From CAZSMK01 sp964608095 (lineage in GTDB: Bacteria; Sumerlaeota; Sumerlaeia; MWCT01; JAGHBZ01), in contig CAZSMK010000075.1 in assembly GCA_964608095.1 (NCBI GenBank), positions 1-64,000 of the forward strand: 64,000 bases of DNA, written 5' to 3'. Positions within the stretch are counted from its first letter, which is position 1. Every line of letters starts with the position of its first letter. The notes beneath the pieces are model-generated. The model saw nothing but the letters and a program-made list of their open reading frames with translations. It was not told the origin of the DNA and searched no databases. Below, piece after piece: positions 1-7,562 of this stretch. Both the position numbers and the translations under genes were made by a program.

Positions 1-96
1 GTATTCATTAATGGAATTCTTCAAGGGGAAGATGTAGCATAATGAAAAAAATGGATACGCTCATTCATACGCCATACACAACATTTGACAATATCT

Positions 97-330
97 CAAA
101 TTTTCTTTATACATACTTTAACACCGAGGGCGCAGAAAGAACCGCACGCAGAATTCGCAGAAAACCACAGGCAGAGATTAAAACACTCTGCGTTCTTCGT
201 ATCCCTCTGAGTCCTTTGCGTTAAGATTATGTTTTTTCCTTGTGCGGTGAAGGATTAAATAGAGCCAGAGGATTAAGCATTTCAGGAAATTTTCTTTAAC
301 ATACTTTAACGCCGAGGGCGTGTACGAATG
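97..330. repeat. Dispersed intergenic repeat, two partial direct copies
   Basis: Two partial direct copies start at about 97 and 286. Each opens with an AT-rich stretch, then a 'catactttaacNccgagggcg' core. Read on the minus strand, 112-235 closely matches 62097-62232 at the other end of the window: both contain 'cttaacgc', 'gaacgcagagt', 'taatctctgc' and 'ctgcgaattctgcgt' in the same order. This is therefore a dispersed element present in both orientations. The short open frames across it have no gene-like character. Confidence 0.75.
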
Positions 331-1004
331 CAGGTACGAGTGCGAGTGCGTTGAGGCCATGTGCCAGGGCGAGTCGAAGTGCCTGTCTTGAGCTAATGAA
401 ATGAGTCCCGGTGCTACGGTTGTCGATGTTATTCTGTTATGCAGAAGCTGACCGAAAATAGTATCATAAAAAAGTGCGATACTTTTCGAGCATTAACATA
501 AATTTTTTCTGCCATGTATCGTTCACGACTCTAAAAGAACTTCAAGATGTAGAAATAACAGGGGTGATGATACATTGTAAATGACTGAAATGAATAGAGT
601 TATTATATGTTTTTATGCGTCTTCAAAAAAATGTTTCACGTGAAACATTTTTCTTTTTTTATTCACCACATCACTTTTCTTCTTGACAAAACAGACCCTT
701 ATGAAGAATATAGTTCACATATTTATATTATTTTATGTTCTTTCAGGACCTAATTTTTAAACGTGCTCTTGGGCTCCTTGTAGCATGTGGTGGATCATCA
801 GCTTTTTTTAGATAAATTCGAGGCAGCAGTTTTCGTGGTGTGGATCATACACCGGTGCTAACCGGTAAACGAGGTGCAGCGTGGGGCGTACCTTTCTTTA
901 GCAAAGGTTACGAATCCATAATGCGTCTCCTGAATTGTATCGTTCCTTCATCTCTTGCCCGTTGGTCCGGTGCATGATTCTCTATTTGATCAGAGGATAG
1001 GCTT
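331..1004. other. Intergenic region upstream of parA carrying parS
   Basis: No convincing gene is present in this stretch. It holds one perfect parS site (annotated separately), flanked by A and T runs, and otherwise AT-rich sequence with no strong promoter pair that I can defend. A ribosome binding site (agagga, about 992) precedes the parA ATG at 1005. Two sequences resembling DnaA boxes (tgtggatca) lie around 790-850, but they are too few and too imperfect to call an origin. Confidence 0.6.
632..647. promoter_or_regulatory. parS centromere-like site
   Basis: The sequence TGTTTCACGTGAAACA is a perfect 16-bp palindrome matching the widely conserved bacterial parS consensus bound by chromosomal ParB. 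It sits in a longer 26-bp perfect palindrome (627-652) because it is flanked by A5 and T5. It lies about 360 bp upstream of parA, the expected place for a nucleation site of the ParABS system encoded next door. The flanking T tract could also end transcription, but the parS match is the better explanation. Confidence 0.93.
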
Positions 1005-2405
1005 ATGGACCGCACAAAACGTCGCATTATTGGTATTGCCAATCAGAAAGGCGGCGTTGGTAAGACAACTACCGCCATCAACCTCGCCGCCGCCCTTGGA
1101 AAAAAGGGGCACAACACCCTCCTCGTCGATATGGATCCCCAGGGAAACGCTACAAGCGGCGTGGGCATTGACAAAACAGAGGTTTCGAACACGGTATATG
1201 AACTCATCCTTGGGGTGTCTGATATTGATGAGACATTCATTACTACAGAGTTTGAGAACCTTACTCTTATCCCTTCCAACATCAACTTAATCGGCGCAAA
1301 TATGGAATTGCCGGAGCTGGAACGACCTGAATGTCGCCTGAAAGAAGCATTAGGGCGTGTCGAAGGGCGTTTCGATTATATTATTATTGACGCTCCACCC
1401 TCGCTTGGTCTTCTTGCGGTAAACGTCCTTTCTGCCTCGTCCTGGCTTGTGGTGCCGGTACAATGTGAATACTATGCCCTCGAGGGATTAACCATCCTGC
1501 AGGAGGCGATAAAGCGGGTGCAAAGAGGATTAAACCCGGAATTGGGATTGCTCGGGATTCTGCTCACGATGTTCGACGGACGAACGAATCTCTCACATCA
1601 GGTTACAGATGAGGTTCGCAAGTTTTTTGGCAACCTGGTATTTACTACTGTCATCGGTCGCTCAGTACGGTTAGGCGAAGCGCCAAGCTACGGGAAGCCC
1701 ATAGTCTATTACGACCCACGCGCTGCCGGTGCTTTGTATTATGATATGCTGGCACTGGAGGTAGACAAGCGACTTAACGGTAAGGTTGAAGAGCCTGACG
1801 TACCGGGTAAGGGGTTTGGGCTTGACGTCAGGGCGACCTCTTCTCCTTCCACGGTTGACCATGAGGAACAAGTTCCGGTTACGCCTGATGAATCTTCCCC
1901 AGATCAGACTAATGAAACGGGTCTTGCGCCGGAAAAGGTTCATGCATACGAACATGCGGAGTCGGGTAAAGACACGGTATCTAAAAATAGCCCGTTATCC
2001 CATGATAAGGCGTTGTCCAACGATAAGGCGTTGTCCAACGATAAGGCGTTGTCCAACGATAAGGCGTTGCCCAATGATAAGGCGTTGTCCAACGATAAGG
2101 CGTTGCCCAACGATAAGGCGTTGTCCAACGATAAGGCGTTGCCCAACGATAGTGCGCCATCAACTGATGATAAGGGTCACCTCAGCAGCAAACTCCCCAT
2201 ACATTCCGATTCCGATGAAGCATACAACGAGGAACGTATCGTTACACTAAATGAGACATATACCGGGTATGATAAGAAACCTGGCCAAAAATCTCACGTA
2301 CCCGATAAAGAGGAAGGCGCCTCTTCCCCTTCCGAAAAACCTCAGGAAGAGAAAAATCTTGAACCAAATAAGGAGAACGATCATGGCGAGAAAGGCGTTG
2401 GGTAA
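1005..2405 (+). CDS. parA: Chromosome partitioning ATPase ParA with long repeat tail
   Basis: ParA is the nucleoid-bound ATPase that moves ParB-parS complexes during segregation. The deviant Walker A motif KGGVGKT lies at residues 15-21, DMDPQGN at 42-48, and a Walker B-type IIIDAPPS near 125-132. The family core ends near residue 260, the usual full length of about 255-290 residues. Here a further 200 hydrophilic, acidic residues follow. They include eight near-identical hexapeptides of the type DKAL[SP]N at residues 334-381, encoded by an 18-bp tandem repeat. The tail looks disordered and I know of no assigned role for it. The 3' end overlaps parB by 23 bp, so the two are probably translationally coupled. 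ParA identity is very sure; the tail's function is unknown. Confidence 0.96.
   Translation: MDRTKRRIIGIANQKGGVGKTTTAINLAAALGKKGHNTLLVDMDPQGNATSGVGIDKTEVSNTVYELILGVSDIDETFITTEFENLTLIPSNINLIGANMELPELERPECRLKEALGRVEGRFDYIIIDAPPSLGLLAVNVLSASSWLVVPVQCEYYALEGLTILQEAIKRVQRGLNPELGLLGILLTMFDGRTNLSHQVTDEVRKFFGNLVFTTVIGRSVRLGEAPSYGKPIVYYDPRAAGALYYDMLALEVDKRLNGKVEEPDVPGKGFGLDVRATSSPSTVDHEEQVPVTPDESSPDQTNETGLAPEKVHAYEHAESGKDTVSKNSPLSHDKALSNDKALSNDKALSNDKALPNDKALSNDKALPNDKALSNDKALPNDSAPSTDDKGHLSSKLPIHSDSDEAYNEERIVTLNETYTGYDKKPGQKSHVPDKEEGASSPSEKPQEEKNLEPNKENDHGEKGVG
2004..2147 (+). repeat. 18-bp tandem repeat, 8 units, inside parA
   Basis: Eight head-to-tail copies of gataaggcgttgtccaac occur in frame, differing only at the Ser/Pro codon (tcc or ccc) and one silent base. 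A partial ninth unit follows. The near identity at the DNA level indicates recent expansion, and the copy number is likely to vary between strains. It encodes the ParA hexapeptide tail. Confidence 0.95.
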
Positions 2406-3291
2406 AGGATTGGACGCATTGTTTTCCAGTACAGAGGAGCAGGTTGCGTTAGACAAACCGGAGAAGGCACCTGCAAAAGAAGAGCAGATAAAAGGCGGGG
2501 TTACCACCATTCCCATAGACATAATTCGCCGTAATCCATATCAGCCGCGGCGTGTGTTTGATGATGAACGCCTTGCCGAGATGGCTGAGTCCATTCGGGA
2601 ACATGGTGTGCTCCAGCCCATTCTCTTGAGAGAAACAGACGGCGGATATGAGCTTATTGCGGGTGAACGGCGATTTCGGGCGGCAGGCATCGCAGGCAAA
2701 AAAGAGGTGCCGGCACTTATTGTGAAGGCCTCGAGTCGCGACGCTCTCGAGATGGGACTCATCGAAAACCTCCAGCGTGAAGATCTGAACCCAATCGAGC
2801 AGGCACAGGGATTCAAGGTGCTCCAGGATGAGTTCGGTCTTTCTCAAGAAGAGGTGGCGCTACGCGTGGGGTTGAGCCGGGAGGCGGTTGCCAATAGTCT
2901 CAGGCTCCTGAACCTGCCGGTCGAGGTAAGAGGCATGATCGAAAAGGGCCGTCTGAGCGCAGGACATGGTCGCGTTCTCCTGAGGATCGAGTCGGATCAG
3001 GATTGTGTCAAAGTCGCAAACCTGGTGATCGAAAAGGGTCTTTCGGTCAGGGAGCTCGAGCGCCTGGTTAATTCCCGAGTGAAAAAAGGAAACGCCGTCA
3101 AAAGACGCACATCCGGTGTGGACATGCGCTTCGAGGTTCGCTGCAGGGAGGCGGAAGAGGAACTCCTTGAATATCTCGAAACCTTGATAAAAATCAAGCC
3201 TCTCGGGGCTCAGAAAGGCAAAATAGAGATTTATTTCAACGGAGAGCAAGATCTTGAGGACGTGGTGAACAAAATTAAAGGAATAGGATAA
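2383..3291 (+). CDS. parB: Chromosome partitioning protein ParB
   Basis: ParB is the CTPase clamp that loads at parS and spreads on DNA. The start ATG at 2383 has an aaggag site about 10 bases upstream and gives the typical N-terminus MARKALGKGLDALF, whose GLDALF-type motif contacts ParA. A longer in-frame extension to 2251 lies inside parA and is unlikely. NPYQPR (51-56) and GERRFRA (94-100) are the CTP-binding boxes, ENLQREDLNPIEQA is at 128-141, and a helix-turn-helix lies at about 153-177. The length of 302 residues is normal. The stop is only 5 bases before the next gene, exbB. Confidence 0.97.
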   Translation: MARKALGKGLDALFSSTEEQVALDKPEKAPAKEEQIKGGVTTIPIDIIRRNPYQPRRVFDDERLAEMAESIREHGVLQPILLRETDGGYELIAGERRFRAAGIAGKKEVPALIVKASSRDALEMGLIENLQREDLNPIEQAQGFKVLQDEFGLSQEEVALRVGLSREAVANSLRLLNLPVEVRGMIEKGRLSAGHGRVLLRIESDQDCVKVANLVIEKGLSVRELERLVNSRVKKGNAVKRRTSGVDMRFEVRCREAEEELLEYLETLIKIKPLGAQKGKIEIYFNGEQDLEDVVNKIKGIG

Positions 3292-3296
3292 CGATC

Positions 3297-4076
3297 GTGG
3301 ATGCATTAACCTTATTCTACACGGCTCAGGTAAGATATCGCCTGATTAACGTCAATGTGCTTGAGGCGATTAAGCAGAACGACGTCGTGGGTATTCTTTG
3401 TCTGCTTGTACTTGCATTCTTCTCGGTGTTCTCATGGGCGATAATAATCTTCAAGTGGCTACAGATTGTATATATTAACCATCAATCGGCGGATTTTCTC
3501 GACAAGTGTATGAGTCAGAATATGACCCTGGACGAGGCATACCGGGCAACGGGCGATTATGCAGATACGCCGCTCGCTCAGATCTTGAGAGAATCGTATC
3601 TCGAAGCGGAGGTTGAGAACTGGTATCAGGAATATGGCGAGATGCCGCTTCAGGATAAGCTCACGCTGGCGAAAGTCGATCTTGACAGGGTAATGGAACA
3701 GACCGTGTCGCACGAAATCAAGAATCTCGAGAAGAGTCTTAACTTTCTCGCCACCACGGCAAGCGTATCGCCCTTCATAGGATTATTCGGGACGGTCTGG
3801 GGAATACTTGGTTGTTTCCAGAGTGTCGCGTACGAGGGAAATGTCGCCTTATCCGCGCTTGCCCCGGGAATCTCGACCGCGCTAATGACTACGGTCGCGG
3901 GATTGATCGCTGCGATTCCGGCGGCAGTAAGTTATAATTACTTTACGAGTCGCGTCAATACGCTTACTGCGCAGATGGACTCGTTCAGTATGGAAACCAT
4001 GAATATTATACAGAAAAAAATTATTCAGCAGGAACGATACGGCGAACTAAAAGAAAGAAAGACTGCAATTTCGTGA
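3297..4076 (+). CDS. exbB: MotA/TolQ/ExbB proton channel family protein
   Basis: ExbB/TolQ-type inner-membrane proteins form a proton-driven motor with ExbD/TolR that energises TonB or TolA. Three membrane segments are visible, at about residues 30-57, 150-176 and 195-220. The central one carries the typical family pattern PFIGLFGTVWGIL. The length of 259 residues is slightly above usual. I use the GTG at 3297, five bases after parB, with aggata just upstream; a GTG near 3357 is an alternative. It is followed by exbD and, after a 390-bp spacer, a TonB-like gene. ExbB and TolQ cannot be told apart here. The link to parAB is unusual. Confidence 0.9.
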   Translation: MDALTLFYTAQVRYRLINVNVLEAIKQNDVVGILCLLVLAFFSVFSWAIIIFKWLQIVYINHQSADFLDKCMSQNMTLDEAYRATGDYADTPLAQILRESYLEAEVENWYQEYGEMPLQDKLTLAKVDLDRVMEQTVSHEIKNLEKSLNFLATTASVSPFIGLFGTVWGILGCFQSVAYEGNVALSALAPGISTALMTTVAGLIAAIPAAVSYNYFTSRVNTLTAQMDSFSMETMNIIQKKIIQQERYGELKERKTAIS

Positions 4077-4117
4077 GCCTTATTACCAAAGAATCATCGG
4101 GGAGTTAGGGTAAAACT

Positions 4118-4567
4118 ATGGAGCGAACAGGAAGACGCCGACGAATCAGGGCTTTACAGCCCATGACCCAGATCAACCTTACTTCAATGCTGGACCTTAC
4201 GTTCATGCTCTTGATCACCTTTATTATCATCGCACCGACCCTTAAACACGGATTGGAGCTCGATCTGCCGGAGGTAAAAGCCAGTAAACTCGATGTCGAA
4301 AAGAAAAGCCTTACCGTTGCTATAAAAGCGCTCGAACCGGAAGAGGATATGGAGCGTATCTACCTTGACGGAAATAGAATCGAGCTGTCTAAGCTGGGTG
4401 AACGCCTTGCCGCTTCATTCGAAAAAAATCCCAAGCTCAGTATCGTTATCGAATCAGACCGAAAGGTGCAATACGGAACATTTGCGCATGTTGTTGCTGA
4501 AATACAGAAAGCAGGCATAGAGAACATCGGGCTGGTAACAGTTCCTGAAACGAAAAAGAGGAGGTAA
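4118..4567 (+). CDS. exbD: ExbD/TolR family biopolymer transport protein
   Basis: This is the partner of the ExbB/TolQ channel. The 149-residue protein has a basic cytoplasmic N-terminus and one membrane segment at about residues 24-44. The segment begins with the family signature INLTSMLDLTF, including the conserved, proton-carrying Asp. A periplasmic domain ends with a repeated VxYGTFAHVV-like element typical of ExbD. A moderate ribosome binding site (ggagttaggg) precedes the ATG. The gap to exbB is 41 bp, so the two are probably cotranscribed with parAB. Confidence 0.92.
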   Translation: MERTGRRRRIRALQPMTQINLTSMLDLTFMLLITFIIIAPTLKHGLELDLPEVKASKLDVEKKSLTVAIKALEPEEDMERIYLDGNRIELSKLGERLAASFEKNPKLSIVIESDRKVQYGTFAHVVAEIQKAGIENIGLVTVPETKKRR

Positions 4568-4957
4568 GGAGCCGGGTAAACGCGCTCAGGATACATCGAG
4601 TAGGAGGAAGTGATGCGTGTGAATCCCCCCTCTCTTGAGGGAGGTGACTGAACGCCACGTCGAAGAGAACGAGGTTCTATTCACTTATAATCCTTAACCA
4701 TGACTATCCTTCGAGAGGTGACCGCGAGTGCGAGTAAAGAAACTTTCTTCGTCAATGGAGTCCTATTTGACCAGTGTATCCTTTCGGTCATATAGAGGAG
4801 TACCAGAACTCCGGCGACAACTTCGAGAGTGAAAGCGCGCGTACCGAGACAGCGAGTTCGCTTAAGCGTATGCGCCATAAAAAGCATGTATACGCCAAGG
4901 CAAGATGACAATAAAAAAAACAGGTTGTGACAGGCATTTGAACTTAACACAGGTCTT
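4568..4957. other. 390-bp spacer between exbD and tonB-like gene
   Basis: No full gene is visible. A strong ribosome binding site (aggaggaag, 4602-4610) precedes a 12-codon reading frame at 4613-4651, whose end overlaps a small hairpin (ccctc/gaggg). It might be a leader peptide. From about 4684 to 4880 the DNA resembles 7046-7240 at roughly 60 percent by eye, suggesting a shared, diverged element or gene remnant. Nothing here is certain. Confidence 0.4.
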
Positions 4958-5782
4958 ATGATCCCATTATTTGACGATAAACGCATCTTCGAGGGGAAGG
5001 GGCGCAAATACGTCAGCGTTTCCCTCGTTATTCATATTATCGTTTTCCTCATCATCCTGGGACTCTCATTTCCGCACATGCGAATCAAGCGATTGTCAGA
5101 AATCAAGCCGATAAAGGTCTTCGCGGTAGACGTTTCACAGGAAATCAAGAACGAGCCGGAACCACCCCGTAAAACGCCGTCGCCACCAAAACCGGAGATC
5201 AGGCGCACCCCGAAACCGGAACCACCTAAACCCAAGAAAGTAATACCGAAACCCACGCCGAAGAAGGAATCAACACCCAAGCCCACGCCAGTACCCACAA
5301 AAAAGCGCACGCCACAACCGACACCCGTGCCGCGCAAAAAGACAGCGCGCCCGACACCGGCACCGCACCGAACCCCTCGCGAGACGCCCAAGCCAACGCC
5401 GCAACCGAGCCGTCCGGTCAGTACGCCACGCCCTGAACCGCGTACCACGCCTGCTCCGTCGAATGTCTCCTCCGGAGGACCGCTCACGGTTAAGGCAAAC
5501 GACCTCCCCGCCTTTTACCTCAATTCGGTTAAACGTCGGATTGAATCGTACTTCGAAGTTCCTCAACACTTGAAGAATACACCCGCTCAATGTACAATCC
5601 AATTCACAATTTTAAAAAATGGTACAGTGAACAACGTTCTGGTAGATAAAAGTACGGGAAGTAAATTAATGGATCAGCTGGCTGTACAGGCTATCGAGAA
5701 CACCGGTCAGCTTGGACCTTTACCGGATACCTATAAGAAAAATAGTATCGTAGTCATGTTGACCTTTGACTTCAGCATGTAA
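4958..5782 (+). CDS. TonB/TolA-like energy transducer
   Basis: This 274-residue protein has the layout of TonB-family transducers: a short cytoplasmic start, one membrane anchor (residues 19-39), a long periplasmic Pro/Thr/Lys linker (about 60-170) built from KPTPxP-type units, and a C-terminal TonB domain. The last 100 residues contain CTIQFTILKNGTV and a terminal beta-strand VVMLTFDF, as in TonB/TolA C-terminal domains. It should span the periplasm and be driven by the ExbB/ExbD pair encoded just upstream. The domain is closer to the generic TonB family than to enteric TonB, and a Tol-type role is equally possible. Confidence 0.88.
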   Translation: MIPLFDDKRIFEGKGRKYVSVSLVIHIIVFLIILGLSFPHMRIKRLSEIKPIKVFAVDVSQEIKNEPEPPRKTPSPPKPEIRRTPKPEPPKPKKVIPKPTPKKESTPKPTPVPTKKRTPQPTPVPRKKTARPTPAPHRTPRETPKPTPQPSRPVSTPRPEPRTTPAPSNVSSGGPLTVKANDLPAFYLNSVKRRIESYFEVPQHLKNTPAQCTIQFTILKNGTVNNVLVDKSTGSKLMDQLAVQAIENTGQLGPLPDTYKKNSIVVMLTFDFSM

Positions 5783-5827
5783 GAAAGCGAAGACGTCCGT
5801 CTACTCTATATAAAGGAGAAAAAAACC

Positions 5828-6868
5828 ATGGACCCGGAAGCGCTTTCCCTATCAAAGATAATTAAATATGTCGTGCTTCTTGTAGTCTTGTGTGCGGGAA
5901 CGGGCTTAAGCTTGCCATTCTGTGTCAGGCGTGAGAAGCTGACCCGCGAGGAGGAAGAGATCGCGCTTAGTCTTAAACTCGATATCAAATCACTCGAACT
6001 TCTCAAAGTCAAACCGCTATATAAGTTCAACGAGCCTGACATCGACCTTTATCTCCGCTTCCTTTATGCACTTGAACCGGATCAGCGCAATCGCATCGTT
6101 CATCTTGCCCGAAAATCCATCGGTCAAAAGTACCGCATCTTTCTACTTGGCGAATTTCCTTTCGAACTTTACGATTCGGATCCACTCTTTACGCTCAAGA
6201 AGAGCGATTGCCTGGTCTTCAGCGAACACATGTATGCAATGTCGCTCTCGTGGAATTGGCGGAGTTTCTTTGCCTTACTCCAGCGTATTCGGTATAAAGA
6301 CGGAGAGATCAGCATGGTTACTCGAAATCATTACACCATACCGGACTGGGACAGAAATAACTCCTGGCTTTTGGAAGATCTTACAGATAAGATAGCGGGT
6401 GAACATGCAAAGCCTATGACGGTAAAAACCGCCCGTGTCAAGTTTTTTGAAAAGTATGGAATAACATGGAAGGGCGATGAAGCCATAGTCGAGACCAGCT
6501 ATATCCCGGCTAACGTTGTTCCCGATGTTCTTTCCCATCTGAAAGACGGAGATTTTGTAAACGTAATCAGGGGCTTTGACGAGGCTTCCTTTTGCGGACA
6601 CACCGGCTTGATTACGGTAAGCAAAGACGGGACGGTAAATTTTCTTCATTCAACACCACCACGCGTGACAGAACAGCCCATTATCGAGCATATGGAAAAG
6701 GCACTGGCGGCGAATCCTGAAAAAAGAAAACAGGAGAAGGCAATTTTTTACGGGTTCAAATTTTTCCGATTCAGAGAGGACGCCCTCGAGCGGCTTCGTG
6801 AAACCGACGGACACGATGCACCACGTGTGACTGCTCCACGAGGAATTCTCGAGTCTATGCCTGAATAG
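5828..6868 (+). CDS. DUF1460-like secreted cysteine hydrolase
   Basis: The protein resembles DUF1460 (NlpC/P60-like fold, proposed N-acetylmuramoyl-L-alanine amidases). An N-terminal hydrophobic segment (about 13-33) predicts export or a membrane anchor. The likely catalytic cysteine is Cys128 in SDCLVF. Other family features are TRNHYTIPDWDRNN around residue 165 and GHTGLI with the likely catalytic His near 258. The length of 346 residues suits the family. A good aaggag site precedes the ATG, and the gene follows the tonB-like gene by 45 bp in the same direction, so it is probably in the envelope operon. Substrate is inferred only. Confidence 0.78.
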   Translation: MDPEALSLSKIIKYVVLLVVLCAGTGLSLPFCVRREKLTREEEEIALSLKLDIKSLELLKVKPLYKFNEPDIDLYLRFLYALEPDQRNRIVHLARKSIGQKYRIFLLGEFPFELYDSDPLFTLKKSDCLVFSEHMYAMSLSWNWRSFFALLQRIRYKDGEISMVTRNHYTIPDWDRNNSWLLEDLTDKIAGEHAKPMTVKTARVKFFEKYGITWKGDEAIVETSYIPANVVPDVLSHLKDGDFVNVIRGFDEASFCGHTGLITVSKDGTVNFLHSTPPRVTEQPIIEHMEKALAANPEKRKQEKAIFYGFKFFRFREDALERLRETDGHDAPRVTAPRGILESMPE

Positions 6869-7562
6869 CACGATTAAGGCAAATACACTATAAGGAACAC
6901 CGATTGAGTGAATGATATCTTTTTCAACCACTTGGAGTTCTGAAAGGTCGAGCGATAAGGTCATAGAAAGAGCCGCCAATCGAACTACGTCTTCGGCGAA
7001 GACCGGACAAGCCCCTCGACACGGCGGGGCAAACCAGGTCTATATTCCATTATAATTGTCGCCCATGGACTGTCTTTCGAGTGGCAACTGCGAGTATAGG
7101 TGAGAAGAAAAGGGTGGTTCATTGTCAAGGGAGTCTTTTTTTTCCTATGGGTCTTGTCAGGCATATCGAGAAGCTGCTGCTCTTCGGCGACACCGTCAAT
7201 ATCGAAGAGGCGCAGGCCCGGGGCAAGCGAAACAAAGGCGGCTCCCCCTTCGAATCACCACAGCGCATCTTCGATCAGTAACGGCGAACGAAATTCTTAA
7301 AAAAATACGATAGCGATTTCGATGTCCGTGCTCTTTTGTGCGCGCACGCTTATTGGAAGGGGCCTGAAAGTGTCACAACATCCAGCGCAGGGGCTGATCT
7401 TGTGAGGTAAAAATTTTCATGATGTCCCGCTGAGTCTTGTATGATGTGCTTATCCCAATTTCGCGAAAGTCTTCAGAATGATAGACGTGAAGTATCTATT
7501 TATTGTACCCTATATGACAGATGTGATATTATACGTGAGAAACCAGATCAGGAGATGAGACC
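6869..7562. other. 694-bp intergenic region with repeats
   Basis: No confident gene is present. A small plus-strand frame (7081-7281, GTG start, 66 codons) has codon use a little like its neighbours but no recognisable product. The segment 7046-7240 resembles 4684-4880, and 7353-7492 is a clear dispersed repeat shared with 40067-40201. A hairpin (gtcttc/gaagac) lies near 6990-7005. A good ribosome binding site (aggaga) precedes the next gene. Confidence 0.5.
7353..7492 (+). repeat. Dispersed ~135-bp repeat, copy 1
   Basis: Closely similar (about 80 percent by eye) and in the same orientation to 40067-40201. Shared blocks include 'gtgtcacaacatccagcgca', 'gctgatcttgtg', 'gctgagt' and 'cgcgaaag'. 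Both copies sit 70-90 bp upstream of a plus-strand gene. Both could be decayed coding sequence on the minus strand, but no common open frame survives across both copies. Confidence 0.85.

Noticed and set aside
780..860. DnaA-box-like tgtggatca sequences suggesting oriC
   Set aside because: Only two imperfect boxes, no AT-rich unwinding element and no dnaA gene in the window.
2004..2147. 18-bp array as a possible iteron origin or CRISPR
   Set aside because: It is in frame within parA, encodes a clean hexapeptide repeat and has no spacers.
4681..5007. Minus-strand 108-codon frame over the tonB start
   Set aside because: It overlaps the start of a well-supported gene on the other strand and shows no family features.
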